Part shown: positions 10,026-20,846 of the stretch, in pieces | How positions within the stretch are numbered: position 1 is the stretch's first letter | Layout: each line of letters begins with the position of its first letter | Origin: Pseudeuparius sepicola | Lineage: Eukaryota > Arthropoda > Insecta > Coleoptera > Anthribidae | NCBI GenBank assembly: GCA_963920635.1 | Contig: OY987299.1 | Location: forward strand, 131,623,373-131,687,372 | Direction: 5' to 3' | Length of the DNA stretch: 64,000 nt | Position numbers and translations under genes: made by a program | The notes under the pieces: model-generated | The model's database searches: none | What the model saw: the letters and a program-made list of their open reading frames with translations, nothing else | Told to the model about the DNA's origin: nothing

Positions 10026-12707
10026 ATTTCCAACAATATGTAGATATAGTGAAGTTCACTATATCCATCGAATTGATAAGTACAATGGAAGTCGCACAGG
10101 TACCATTTTCATTGTTGTTTGGGGCAGCCAACTCTAGAGAGAGATAGGTTTCAAATGGCAATAAGTAAGACAAGGACGCCGAATGAACGTGTCAGCTGAT
10201 TCAGGCAAAGTAGGTATATAGGGATATTGCATATTAATGGGCGAATTTAATGGGCATGTTCCGTAATTCTCTTTATTGTATGATCTGTATTCCGAAATTC
10301 GGGGCTTGTTTGTAGGAATGAGAATTTTTCTATACAACCACAATTATGTAAATATTGCACAGAAAAAAGTAGTGATTTGATTAAAAAAAATTACCTACAT
10401 GGCAATTTTATGTACCTGGAAGTAAACCGAGACAAATAAATTACAAATTACAAAATAAAAGTTTATTTTAAAATAACAAAACGACAAAATATCTAGGATA
10501 AGGTATACATTTTCAACTTTAATTACTTATCTTAACTGATTTATTAATTTTAAAATTGAATTTAATAGGAAAAGCATGTAAGACAGGTAGCTTTTACATA
10601 TTTTTATATAATTTTTAATGTTTAGGCATCTAACAAAAAGAATTACAAATAATTACCTTATTAAAGGGACCAGAACCTCAAGATTAATTCCATCTTTGAC
10701 TACGAAGAGCTAGGTTCATAAGCACAATATTTAATTTGCCAGTTTTTCCCTTGATAGTTTCTATCATGACTTGGAAAATAAAAAACTGTAGTAATTACAT
10801 ACTTTTTAAGTTTGCGCTGCCCAAAATTCTCTATGAAATTGCTCTCAATAAATTGTTGACTACAAATGCAAGTAAATACTTGTAGACAGTACAAAATTTT
10901 TCCTTTTTATTGCTGCAATCCACTTGTCTCTAATATCACCATCACCTTATCTCTTGGAAAACTGCAAAGTTATTAGCAAAGATTTTTAAGACTTACGAAT
11001 GAAAAGAAACCCCACTATTCTTATTCTTTCCGCCCCGTTTGGTACATCCAAATACACAACAGGAGTTGACCCCCTTTTTTTTGTAATTTACAACTTAAAC
11101 AGAAAGAATATAGCCACATAGCTAAATTAAATTTTCTCTCCGATCTAAACATATAATATTAAACCAAACACCAACTAAGAAAACTCAACGCCGTTTTATA
11201 CGAAACTGCCACCACGACACGAACTCGAATTAAATATAAATAATACAATAATTACACCTACTCGTATTGGGACTTGGGACAGAAGGAAAATTAAAATAAC
11301 GTTTGACAACAGAACTCGTTTGAAGCATAGGACACAAAAATTGAAAGTTAGGACAAACACCTCTTTTGTGTTATGTGGTTTTTGCCGGAATCAGCTGATT
11401 TATTTACTATTTCACTTACTCAAGTTTGGCTGCCAGTTTCTCTCTCTACACTCCTTCCATCTACTTGTCATTTCAATGACTATATCTACCTACCTTTGTG
11501 CTTCAAAGTACCCAGAATTGTCAACAACTCTAATTCCAAAAATCTATCTGAAAATGAACCAAAACAAATATTTATTCTCTTGAGACGCAAGTAAATCATT
11601 TCCTTATCTGCGATCTTCACTTTACTCACCCCCCAAAAGTTTGTCTGTCTATATTTAGAAAAACGCATTTATCTATTTATAACGTGCATCCCCATAGCCG
11701 ATAATCTGTTGGCAAACTGAGGTCCTACAAGGCCTGCCAGATAAGAAAATGAAAAGTCCCAGGTACGGAAATCAAACAAGTCTGCTTATCGAAAAATTCT
11801 TCGTAGTAAATAATGTAAATATAGGATTTATGTGTAAATAAGTATCCGAGTATCACAAAATATCGAGTTTCATGAATATTTTGAAAAAATCAGTACGGCT
11901 TTTTATTAGTATGAACCACAACCTTCTCAAGCTTACAAGCCCTGTGCAAACAAGTGGCAACGCAGCGGGACGGTTCAACGGTCTATGCAATATAGAGCAG
12001 TCTGCACTTTGGCTTAGTTTATATTTTCTAATAAATGTTCAACCCTCTTTTTAATTATAATTAGATACATTTGTGAACTTTGTTTCAATAATTGGGTACC
12101 AAATACACCAAAAATTAACAAGAATATGTCTTTTTATTTTTTTTATAGCTTTAAAAGTGACATTTTGACACCTTTACTATATAATCGGCCCTTTTAAAGC
12201 CCGTTTTTTAGAATAAAATGGAAATAACTCCCTAACCTTTAAAATTTGACACATAATACTATATCATAAAGTATCTACTCTCAAACGTGTAATAAAACAC
12301 AGGGTGTACCATTTAAAATTAGCGAGTAAACTTAGGATTTGCGTAAGTGAATCGCCCGGTATGTTCTCTAGAACTTTATCTCAATATCGGTCCAAAATTG
12401 TTAACTAGGCACTAGGCGTAACAAGCAATCTCCAGTCCAAGTTATAGTCAAAAATCTTTTTTGGTTTTTGAGTAATACATTTCCAAATGTGGCCCCTTTT
12501 TTCGTTTAAAATTAAGATAACTCCCTAACCAGTGAAGATAGACTCCTAATACCATGTACCAAAACAGTGTTCTATTAAAAAAATACATAACTTATTGGAT
12601 CACCCTATATATTGGAAAATATTTTCGGAATGTAGTAGGTACTCATGTTTCTCTACAAGTTTTGTCTATACTTTTTTTCTAGCATTAACAACGTAGAAGA
12701 TATAGAC
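10026..12707. other. Long AT-rich stretch without recognisable genes
   Basis: ORFs are all under about 90 codons, show no recognised domain and look random. A mariner-like terminal motif CAGGGTGTACCATT occurs at 12302 with no matching inverse end nearby that I can confirm. Confidence 0.45.
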
Positions 12708-13359
12708 CACGGGCGTAGCCAGGATTTAGTTTTGGGGGGGGGGTTGGTTTGAGAAATAAATAAAACAACAAAAATATACTTACATGAAATTTAATATCTA
12801 TATATTCATCCGAAAAACTACGACATATTTATAAAGTTGTTAACTTTAAATGAAATGGATAAATTAATTTCGTTCCTCTGCGCTAAATCTAAAACCATTA
12901 AAGAAGAAATCTTCGGCTTTAATATATCCACTACTTCATCTGCATGAATTTCTGTTCCATAGTGAATGTTCATTAGAGCCAAACCATTAAGTATGTTTTT
13001 ACTTGTAGTGTTTCGTAAATAGTTTTTCAGTCTCCTTAGGCTCGACAAAGACCTTTCTGGGGTAGCAGTGGATATACAGGAATGGTAGCCAAGATTTGTA
13101 GTAATGTGTAAATATTAGGATAAAGGTTTTTATCGCACATATCTAGGCATTCCAAACTAGATTTCGGGGTAGGCAAGTTCGGCTGCAACTGCGTCTGCCT
13201 CTCGTCAAAAGATGGCGCTAGGCGCTACTATTACTACATATATTCAAACGTAATAATAATTTAACTCTTCACTCCTCGTATTTTTAGGTAATATTTTGCT
13301 TATTTCGGGGGGGGGGGGTTTGAACCCCCGAAACCCCCCCCCCCTTGGCTACGCCCGTG
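12708..13359 (-). mobile_element. hAT family 1, copy 2, internally deleted (652 bp)
   Basis: Both family termini are present (CACGGGCGTAGCCAGG at 12708, GGCTACGCCCGTG to 13359), flanked by the perfect 8-bp duplication ATATAGAC (12700-12707 and 13360-13367). The promoter and N-terminal ORF region are deleted: sequence jumps at about 13173 from the hATC upstream region (GATTTCGGGGTAGGCAA) to the GTTCGGCTGCAACTGCG segment. The hATC fragment at 12818-13048 is altered relative to other copies. G and C homopolymer tracts next to each end are long. Confidence 0.95.
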
Positions 13360-13367
13360 ATATAGAC

Positions 13368-13737
13368 CAGGTTACTCACCCTATTCTTGATTAAAGATGA
13401 TAGATGATCTTTTTGAGAGTTTATAAACTATAATATAAACCCGGTGAAATTTTGCAAAAATAAGTTTTGTTACTCATCTCATAACGATGCTACAAAGCAT
13501 AAAATGTTGATACATAACATAATTTCGCACTTACACAACGAAAATGGATCCAAATGCAGCTCATCTCGCTTTAACATTCGTCTCGGTGAGGGCCCGTGAC
13601 GAATCTTGGACTTTATTGCCAATTCAGACATAAAATCCACCTTCACTATATTCAAATTTCGACAATGAGACAAGCCGCAGTGGGCGGCATAATGATGACT
13701 TACGTGACAGCTGACGAGCGATCTCATAATTGCTGTC
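13368..13737. other. Intergenic, nothing recognised
   Basis: Short overlapping ORFs on both strands (13479-13784) show no domain and run into the foldback end at 13738, so I do not call a gene. Confidence 0.4.
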
Positions 13738-13937
13738 TACAGGGCGCGGTAAGCTTCACGGTTTTACGATTGTTTCAAGAATAGGGGATCTTCGCGAGAA
13801 AAGTCATTTCTGTTTAAAAACCACGTTTCTATAGGTTTACAAAAGTGTGAAAAAAGATTGGACCTTTATGGAGGTACAGTTTGTTCAGCGAATGTTCGGC
13901 CCTACGTCACAACTCCCGTCCTTGTCTTACTCATGAC

Positions 13938-15181
13938 TAGAGTAACCCAAATATGCAACACGCATATTTTGCATATTTACCATATTATATGCATTTTTTT
14001 AAATATTTTCATATATCATTAAAATATGGCATATTGTGCATAATTGAAGGAATTTAGGATAATTTAAATCTTTGGCAGGCGTTTCATTCATTTTTCCCAA
14101 AATAATATAAATTATAATTTTATGGGCACTAATCCTGGTGATCTGAAAACGAATAAAGTAGGTATTTATACCTATTTAATAAAGAGTAAGAGCCGGGCAA
14201 AATTTGAAAATCTTTTATCCGAAGTTGATACATATAACATGACATGCCTTGCTCATGCTTTAAATAGGGTTGCTGAGGAAATTAGGAAACATTTTCCGCT
14301 TGTAAATAGTTTAAATGCCAACATGAAAAAAGTCTTCCTTAAAGCGCCTATAAGGGTTCAGTTCTACTACAAAGAAATACTACCAAACACTCCTCTTCCA
14401 CCTCAACCTGTTATTACAAGATGGGGCACTTCCTTGGAAGCTGCATTTTTTTATTGCAAAAATTTTTGCCAACTGAAAGATCTAATTTCAGAATTTTCGA
14501 ACGAATCTACAGATGTTAAACAACTATTCGAAAACAAGGAAATAAAAAAACACCTTTCCTTTCTAAAAGCAAATTATAGCTTTCTTTCTATAACACAAAT
14601 GGAGGAATCTAATTTGCCATTAACCCGAAGTGTAGAACTGGTAAAACAATCTGAGGTTGCTTTTCAAAATGTCACAGGTAAAACTGGGGACAAAATATTT
14701 GAAAAAATTAGAAATGTGATGGAAAAAGATAGTGGGTTTCGGTTTCAGTTTCTAAGTCAAGTAGCAAATATTTTAAAGGGAGATTTTACCGAATCCATCG
14801 ATTTGAATCCTGTGATAGTGAGCAATTTTAAAAGCGCACCTCTTACATCGGTTGATGTGGAAAGGAGTTTCTCCATTTATAAATTTTTATATTCTGATAG
14901 AAGACAAAACTTTTTAATTGAGAATTTTGAGGAACATTTAGTGGTTTATTGTTTTTACAACTAAATTTCAACCTGGTTTTTATAATTTATAATAAATGCA
15001 TATTTAGATTTAGTTCAATCGCCCTGTATATGTTTATTTGTAAATGAAACAATAAATTTATATTTTGAAAGTATTTCTTAATTTGCATATTTTCAACATT
15101 TTCCTGCATATTTCCACTAAATTATTTGCATATTTATGGGCATATTTTTAGGGTTTCGACTTGCATATTTGGGTTACTCTA
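13938..15181 (+). mobile_element. CGGBP1-type hAT transposon, internally shortened
   Basis: TIRs are TAGAGTAACCCAAATATGCA and its exact inverse, about 21 bp. The flanks CTCATGAC (13930-13937) and CTCACGAC (15182-15189) are an 8-bp TSD with one mismatch. Subterminal regions on both sides repeat GCATAT many times (13960-14010, 15085-15170), as expected for hAT transposase-binding arrays. The interior holds one 280-codon ORF. Length is about 1.24 kb, too short for a complete BED-plus-DDE transposase. Confidence 0.93.
14122..14964 (+). CDS. hAT transposase, C-terminal half (CGGBP1-like group), intact ORF
   Basis: The 280-residue ORF begins at the first in-frame ATG after the TIR. Residues ~40-60 contain CLAHALNRVAEEIRKHFP, the C-x2-H region of the hAT RNase H-like fold. 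Residues ~92-110 contain QPVITRWGTSLEAAFFYC, a hallmark of this group. Residues ~236-262 contain SAPLTSVDVERSFSIYKFLY, the hATC dimerisation segment whose VERSF carries the conserved glutamate region. The N-terminal BED zinc finger and the first catalytic aspartates are absent, so it cannot be a complete transposase. No internal stop or frameshift is seen. It may be a non-autonomous derivative whose ORF has simply not decayed yet, or a repurposed fragment. Confidence 0.85.
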   Translation: MGTNPGDLKTNKVGIYTYLIKSKSRAKFENLLSEVDTYNMTCLAHALNRVAEEIRKHFPLVNSLNANMKKVFLKAPIRVQFYYKEILPNTPLPPQPVITRWGTSLEAAFFYCKNFCQLKDLISEFSNESTDVKQLFENKEIKKHLSFLKANYSFLSITQMEESNLPLTRSVELVKQSEVAFQNVTGKTGDKIFEKIRNVMEKDSGFRFQFLSQVANILKGDFTESIDLNPVIVSNFKSAPLTSVDVERSFSIYKFLYSDRRQNFLIENFEEHLVVYCFYN

Positions 15182-15296
15182 CTCACGACTACACGATGGA
15201 TATCGGTCGTATATTCACGAGTCAGACAAGGATGGGAGTTGTGACGTGGGGCCGAACGTTCGCTGAACAAACTTTATGAACTCGCGTCACCCTGTA

Positions 15297-15754
15297 CACA
15301 GAGGAGAGTTCTTGTCGGAGGTTAAGCGGCAATAAAAAATGCCCATTTTAAATCACAGCGCCGGAGACAATGACTATTTGGAAACGGGAACGCACCGGCG
15401 AGACGCGCGCATGTGGGTGGTACATGGGGCAAGTGAGCAAGCAGCACATTGTCTTGTCTTCATTGCGACAAGTGCCCGAGTCTGGCCGTTTTATAGTTTT
15501 TATTGCTGGTCGTATTTGGACCTGCTTCGCCTCCAGTTACAAGTTCTGTACTGATGCAGACGATATCTTAGACGCTATAAGGATATCAGCTCCCTCCGCG
15601 ACAAAAAATATTCAAGGTTAATATTACCTAATTTTTTACTACGCATCTAGTCAGAAATTTATTTAGACCAAACTATTTTAATTTTACCTCCATACGAGGT
15701 AAAAATTTGGAATGTGTGGAATAAACTGGATGTTATTTATTTTTAGTTTATATG
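15297..15754. other. GC-richer stretch with overlapping short ORFs, not a recognised gene
   Basis: Two overlapping ORFs (15339-15554 and 15370-15621) read in different frames through the same CpG-rich patch. Neither shows a domain. I see no splice or promoter evidence that decides between them. Confidence 0.3.
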
Positions 15755-16432
15755 TACAGGGTGTCCCATTTTGGGTGCTTTTTGGGTGTTTTTCTCAAAA
15801 ATCTCGGTTATTATTAAAGCTAGAGGGTTGCGGTTTTCACGTCACTGTACTACTTTTTTGAGAGGAATTTGGTGGACCAATCAGATTTTAGATAAGTTTT
15901 ATAGTTTCCGCGCATTGGTGCAGGACTGGAAATTTTCGATTTTTTGGAAACCTCTCTCCTGGCTACAACTTATATATATCGACAAATTTAATCAATTATT
16001 TTTATAGATTTTTTGGCGTAGAATCGAATGGAATAATTAGTTTTTTTTGGTAGCGTTAATAGTTTTTGAGATATGAACCAAAATATATTTTTTTTAACTG
16101 GAAACCATAGTTCATATCAAAAACTATTAACGCTACCGAAAAACTAATTATTCCATTCGATTCTACGCCAAAAAAATCTATAAAAATAGTTGATTAAATT
16201 TGTCGATATATAATATAAGTTGTAGCCAAGAGAGAGGTTTCCAAAAAATCGAAAATTTCAGTCCTGCGCCAATGCGCGGAAACTATAAAACTTATCTAAA
16301 ATCTGATTGGTCCACCAAATTCCCCTCAAAAAAGTAGTACAGTGACGTGAAAACCGCAACCCTCTAGCTTTAATAATAACCGAGATTTTTGAGAAAAACA
16401 CCCAAAAAGCACCCAAACTGGGACACCCTGTA
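15755..16432. mobile_element. Palindromic element C (678 bp)
   Basis: The ends are TACAGGGTGTCCCATTTTGG and the inverse CCAAACTGGGACACCCTGTA. The arms are near-perfect inverted copies to an axis near 16094. The CAGGGTG start at a TA target resembles mariner termini. First of four consecutive elements. Confidence 0.9.
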
Positions 16433-16839
16433 CAGGGTGTCTAGATTTTGTTGTAAATGGGGGTATCTCGGTTATTTTTAGAGCCTAATATAGATAAGGG
16501 TGTCCTATTTAAGAAAAAACTAAGTTTGGTCCATATATCGAACACTATCAATTTTAGTAAAAAACTGAATACGGCACTGAATTCTACGTGAAAATGTCTA
16601 TAAGATACAGTTTTTGCCATTTCAATATCATTAACCATTCCCAAGATACGAGGTATGCCCCAAAAGGGCAAATTTTCTATTTCGCCCTCCATCTTAAAAA
16701 CGAACGTGGCTATGACAAATCTGTTAACGGTATATTTCGTTTCACAAAAAAGTAGCAACGGTTCGCGAAAACCGCAATTCCGTATCTATAAAAATAACCG
16801 AGATACCCCGCATTTACAACCAAATCTGGACACCCTGTA
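16431..16839. mobile_element. MITE D with ~55-bp TIRs (409 bp)
   Basis: Begins TACAGGGTGTCTAGATTTTG directly at the end of element C, sharing its TA. Ends with GGACACCCTGTA. The left TIR includes GGGGTATCTCGGTTATTTTT at about 16459 and its inverse lies near 16790. The interior is unpaired and non-coding. Confidence 0.85.
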
Positions 16840-17894
16840 CAGTGACCGGCAGAAAGTTGGACACAAAAATTCAATATTTTTCTTGAAATCGGCAGTATAA
16901 AGTGTTCCAAAATCGTCATTAAAAGCACAGAAATCGTACAATAATGTAGCCCATTATTGTACGATTTTTTCAATAAGTAGGCCTTGGCGACATGTAAACA
17001 TAAAACGTCAGACGCGGAGAAATCGCCCGTCAAAAGTGACCAAATATTCAAAACCCGGCCGATAAAGGCCCATTTAACTTTTCGTACACAGTGCGAAATT
17101 GTTTCCTATAGAATCGCAATCCTTCAGTATACATATTTTAGTAAATTTGAATATCAATAGATTTGTTGTGTAGGCTGCACAAGAAGCAGCAGTTTGGTTT
17201 TTCTGTCAGATGGTGCCGTGTCTCATCATACTTGACCTAGGTAGAGCGATCGTCAAAGTCAAGCAACGCCGCGCGTAGTCGGTTCATGGACGGGTGATCC
17301 CTTATTATTATTTTCTTGCCTAATAAAAGATTTTTTTTTCCGATTTCAAAAAAAATATAATATGTACCTCGGCACTGAAGTTCTTTTTATGACTCATGTG
17401 GTTTATTTGCCTCGGCCAGAGGCCTCGGCAACTAAATTCCACATGAGTCATAAAAAGATGAACTTCAGTGCCTTGGTACATAAATAACTATTAAACTCTG
17501 ATTTCGATTAATTTAAATTTCTAGCTGCTAATCGAACAAAATTGAAGTTTAGTAGCAAATTCATGTGTTATCCGATGACAAGTTGCGCTTGCGGTATTTT
17601 GCTTTTTTCTAATACACAGGGTGGTCTAAAAAAATACAAAAACTAGGTGGCTGTGACTTTAAATCTGACATCCACTTTTGATTCCAAACAACTTTTGTAA
17701 GTAACTTTTTACCGTATTTTAAAGATAGGGATACTTTACTCTCGAGCAATTTTGACATTTTTGAATCTAAAAAGGGATATTTAAATTTTGATATGTGCGT
17801 TTTGAGTTTGACATGATGCGCCAACTTTTATCAAGAATAAAATTAATAATAAAAAACTTTTCTATTTGTGTCCAACTTTCTGCCGGTCACTGTA
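16838..17894. mobile_element. MITE E with ~30-bp TIRs and an internal hairpin (1057 bp)
   Basis: Starts TACAGTGACCGGCAGAAAGT on the TA shared with D and ends with the exact inverse at 17894. Inside, 17366-17481 is a ~50-bp-arm hairpin built from GACTCATGTGG and CCACATGAGTC around CCTCGGCCAGAGGCCTCGG. An inverted partial copy lies at 22082-22526. I recognise no transposase in it. Confidence 0.85.
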
Positions 17895-18663
17895 TACAGT
17901 GTGTCCCCAGATAGGTGTAACTATACTTGTAAACTTTTTTATTTTTCATTTTTCGGCAAAAAGTCATTCTTTATAAAAAGTTTTGCTTATTTTGAAACTG
18001 GGAAATCCAATACCAGATTTTTAAAAAGTTATACAGGGCGTCCGAAAAGTTCAAAATATTAAAATCGTTTCAAGAGTAAAGTGCTCTTTTTTCAAAGCTA
18101 GCAGAAAATGTTATTCGAGGAAGTGGTTTCTAATAAAACAAAGGGCCCAAATCTCAGATATTAATAGATTCTAATAAAATTCACGAAATAGTCGATTTTT
18201 TAAAATGTGGTTCAAGATATTAAGAGCAATAATGTGTTATTACGGTTTATCCAGGAGGCATTGGAAAAGAAGTAAACATGTAAGCCCTGAAGTGTTTGAG
18301 GCGTACCATAGACAGGTTCATCCGATCTGGGTCTGTTTACAAAAAAGACACGTCAAAAAGTTAAAAATATAATATTTCTTGAAGTTTATTAGAATCTATT
18401 AACATCGGAGATTTGGACCTTTTGTTGTATTAGGAACCACTTTCTCAAATAAAATTTCTCGCTAACTTTGAAAAAAATAGCACTTTATTCTTGACACGAT
18501 TTTAGTATTTTGAACTTTTCCCTGTATAACTTTTCGAAAATCGGGTATTAGATTTCCCAGTTTCAAAACAAGCAAAACTTTTAATAAAGAATGACTTTTT
18601 GCCGAAAAATGAAAAATACAAAAGTTTACAAGTATAGTTACACCTATCCGAGGACACACTGTA
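17895..18663. mobile_element. Palindromic element F (769 bp)
   Basis: Starts TACAGTGTGTCCCCAGATAG, ends CTATCCGAGGACACACTGTA, and is inverted-repeat along both arms with an axis near 18279. It shares with element G (50753) and A2 a conserved stretch AAAAAGTCATTCTT followed by an AAAAGTTTTGCTTATT-like stretch just inside the ends. Confidence 0.88.
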
Positions 18664-18739
18664 TAGTATAGACCGTCAGATAATGACAGATTTAGGTGCC
18701 CCATTTTCGCATACAAGCGTCGAAGAGGGTTGAAAAGTA

Positions 18740-18872
18740 TATAGACCTGAAATTTTGCTCCAAAGTAAAGAGTTTTTGTTACCTATCTTTAGAAAAAAAA
18801 AACGACTAAGTAAATCTGATGAAAAATAAAAATTTTACGGGGGTGCTTCCATTTCAAATGGGCCACCCTGTA
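18740..18872. repeat. Half-arm related to the inner foldback at 55934-57179
   Basis: AGACCTGAAATTTTGC, then GTAAAGAGTTTTTGTTACCT, AAAATTTTACGG and the terminal CACCCTGTA occur in the same order as the right arm of the 55934-57179 palindrome. Only one arm is present here. Confidence 0.6.
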
Positions 18873-19616
18873 GATTTTTACAGTGTTCACAAGCAAAGGC
18901 AGGCACACTGTATATAGGAAACGGCAGTTATTCGATTTTTTGGCTTTAATTAGGCTAAAAAGGAAAATAGAAATTTAAATTTCCGTAACAGTGACGTCAC
19001 ATTTAAACTGAAATTTTCCACTTTTTTCGTACATCAGGCAATGCCGTTTTATCCATAGTTTTCTCCCGTTGCTTCGCATTTGACCACAGCAGCTGACATA
19101 ACATACATACAGACAATATTTTAAAAAAAATACCCTGGAGCCTTCTCACCCCATATAAACAAATAAAAAAAATTGATGTATTGCCCCATTCCTTCAGTAC
19201 CTAATGCGTGGGTGTTCGATTATAGAAGGCAAAAAGATACATTCGCGATAAAATGAAGTAACCGACATTAGGTTTTAAGGCAAGGAGGTCACCGTAGATG
19301 CCCGCACCCTCCCAAGAGCGCAGCTGTCTTAAGGAAACGCAAGAGGGCCGTCAAGGAGGCGGCACCACGTGTACCAGCACGCGTCCCGCGCGATAAGGCA
19401 CACGTGGCCTTGCGGAAGGGGGTGTTGTCGGTCATCCCCTTTCGGGTATTGTCTAATCCGGGGCACATATGCAACCGAACGTCAATGCGATGGGCGTGTG
19501 ACCCAAGGAAGTGGGCTAAATGACCATTTGGGATTTTTTGCATTTCCTGGAGGTAAGAAGGGGTGAATTGGGCTACATCTGGCAAAGGTGGTGATTTTTT
19601 TGTTGCAGTTGGAGAC
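18873..19616. other. Intergenic; a GC-rich patch without a recognised gene
   Basis: Overlapping ORFs at 19289-19642 lie on both strands of a GC-rich patch and show no domain. The sequence TTTTTTTGTTGCAG at 19596-19608 resembles a splice acceptor immediately before the family 2 hAT insertion, but I cannot place an exon. Confidence 0.3.
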
Positions 19617-20170
19617 CAGGGGCGTGCAGTCCATGGAAGCAAGGGAAGCAGTGCTTCCCCTAAACCAAAACAATGTAAAATGATAAAATGTAATTTTTGA
19701 ATTTTTAAACAGGAAGCAATTAGTTTAGTAACCTAGGTATATCGAAAACGCTAAAAAATATATTATATATCATATACCAAATCTACAATATGTTATGCCT
19801 ATAGCAAATGCGGCGTTGACACCGACTGCGCCCATCCTACCGAGCATCCTACAGTACAATGTAAGCTATGCCGGCCGATACCTAGCTTTTCTGTAGCGTT
19901 CGATAGTCGAGAGCACGGGCGTAGCCAAGGGGGGGTTTCGGGGGTTCAACCCCCGAAATAAGCAAAATATTACCTAATATTATACCGAAAAAATACGAGG
20001 AGTGAAGAGTTAAATTATTATTACGTTTGAATATATTATGTAGTAATAGTAGCGCCTAGCGCCATCTTTTGACTAGAGGCAGACGCAGTTGCAGCCGAAG
20101 TATTTTGTATTGTAGGGACACTTTGCGTTGTTTCTCGATTATTCGCCACGCCCCTCGGTCGAAATGAGCG

Positions 20171-20225
20171 GAACTTTGTGGAAGTTCGTGGAAGTTTCTG
20201 GACGGCTACTGGGCTGCTATATAAG
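20171..20225 (+). promoter_or_regulatory. Putative heat-shock-like promoter of hAT family 1 (copy 3)
   Basis: Three consecutive decamers GAACTTTGTG, GAAGTTCGTG and GAAGTTTCTG (20171-20200) are followed 17 bp later by TATATAAG. The last decamer contains GGAAGTTTCT, a match to the heat-shock element nGAAnnTTCn. The same block is conserved in copies 1, 4 and 5 and deleted in copy 2. Function is inferred from sequence only. Confidence 0.45.
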
Positions 20226-20413
20226 CGGCGCCGCGGCGCGTGACCGCGCTTACGGCAGTATTGTTCCATGCGAACTCGAAGCGAATAAAAGTGAAAAGTG
20301 GTGAACGAATAGTGAAGAGAATTAAGTGTACCGTGTAAGTGAGTAATTTTAGTGCCCTGTTATTCGATGACCTTGTTAAGGATAGATACGTGAATCATTA
20401 TTACTGTCGAAAA

Positions 20414-20581
20414 ATGGAGGGGAAAAAAAGGAAGGGTGATAAACCTAAAGGTATGGACTACTGGAAAAAGTGGTGTAATCAAGGTCAAGGGGTTTCTAAT
20501 AAAGAAACAAATTTGGATTTAGCTATCAAAGCTTCAGCTACCTTGCATGCTGATAAGAAGACTGCCTACCCCGAAATCTAG
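20414..20581 (+). CDS. hAT family 1 N-terminal ORF remnant (copy 3)
   Basis: First real ATG in the frame (MEGKKRKGDKPKGMDYWKKW...), 55 residues, ending in a stop right at the deletion junction. The basic stretch followed by tryptophans resembles the region after the zinc finger in ZMYM1-like hAT transposases, but the zinc finger itself is not visible. The frame upstream is open back to 20339 without an ATG, so an upstream exon joined through the GTAAGT donor is possible. Nearly identical ORFs lie in the copies at 23905 and 52687. Confidence 0.55.
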   Translation: MEGKKRKGDKPKGMDYWKKWCNQGQGVSNKETNLDLAIKASATLHADKKTAYPEI

Positions 20582-20846
20582 TTTGGAATGCCTAGATATG
20601 TGCGATAAAAACCTTTATCCTAATATTTACACATTACTACAAATCTTGGCTACCATTCCTGTATCCACTGCTACCCCAGAAAGGTCTTTCTCGAGCCTAA
20701 GGAGACTGAAAAACTATTTACGAAACACTACAAGTGAAAACAGACTTAATGGTTTGGCTCTAATGAACATTCACTATGGAACAGAAATTCATGCAGATGA
20801 AGTAGTGGATATATTTAAAAGAAAAAGCCGAAGATTTCTTCTTTAA
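20547..20846 (+). pseudogene. hATC dimerisation-domain fragment (copy 3)
   Basis: The 99-codon frame overlaps the preceding ORF in another frame, as expected when an internal deletion shifts the reading frame. It contains LYPNIYTLLQILATIPVSTA and TPERSFSSLRRLKNYL, then LNGLALMNIHYGTEIHADEV. This is the classical C-terminal hATC block of ZMYM1/52-kDa-repressor-like hAT transposases. The catalytic domain is missing, so this is a transposase fragment and not a working enzyme. Copy 4 encodes the same 99 residues. Confidence 0.85.

Larger units (their letters stand above)
13738..15296. mobile_element. Foldback element interrupted by a CGGBP1-like hAT
   Basis: The ends are TACAGGGCGCGG and the near-inverse CGCGTCACCCTGTA. 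An inner inverted repeat pairs about 13878-13935 (CAGCGAATGTTCGGCCCTAC, CACAACTCCCGTCCTTGTCT) with 15225-15280. The hAT at 13938-15181 is inserted close to the loop. TA flanks the ends. The arms between the outermost 14 bp and the inner repeat do not obviously pair. Confidence 0.7.
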
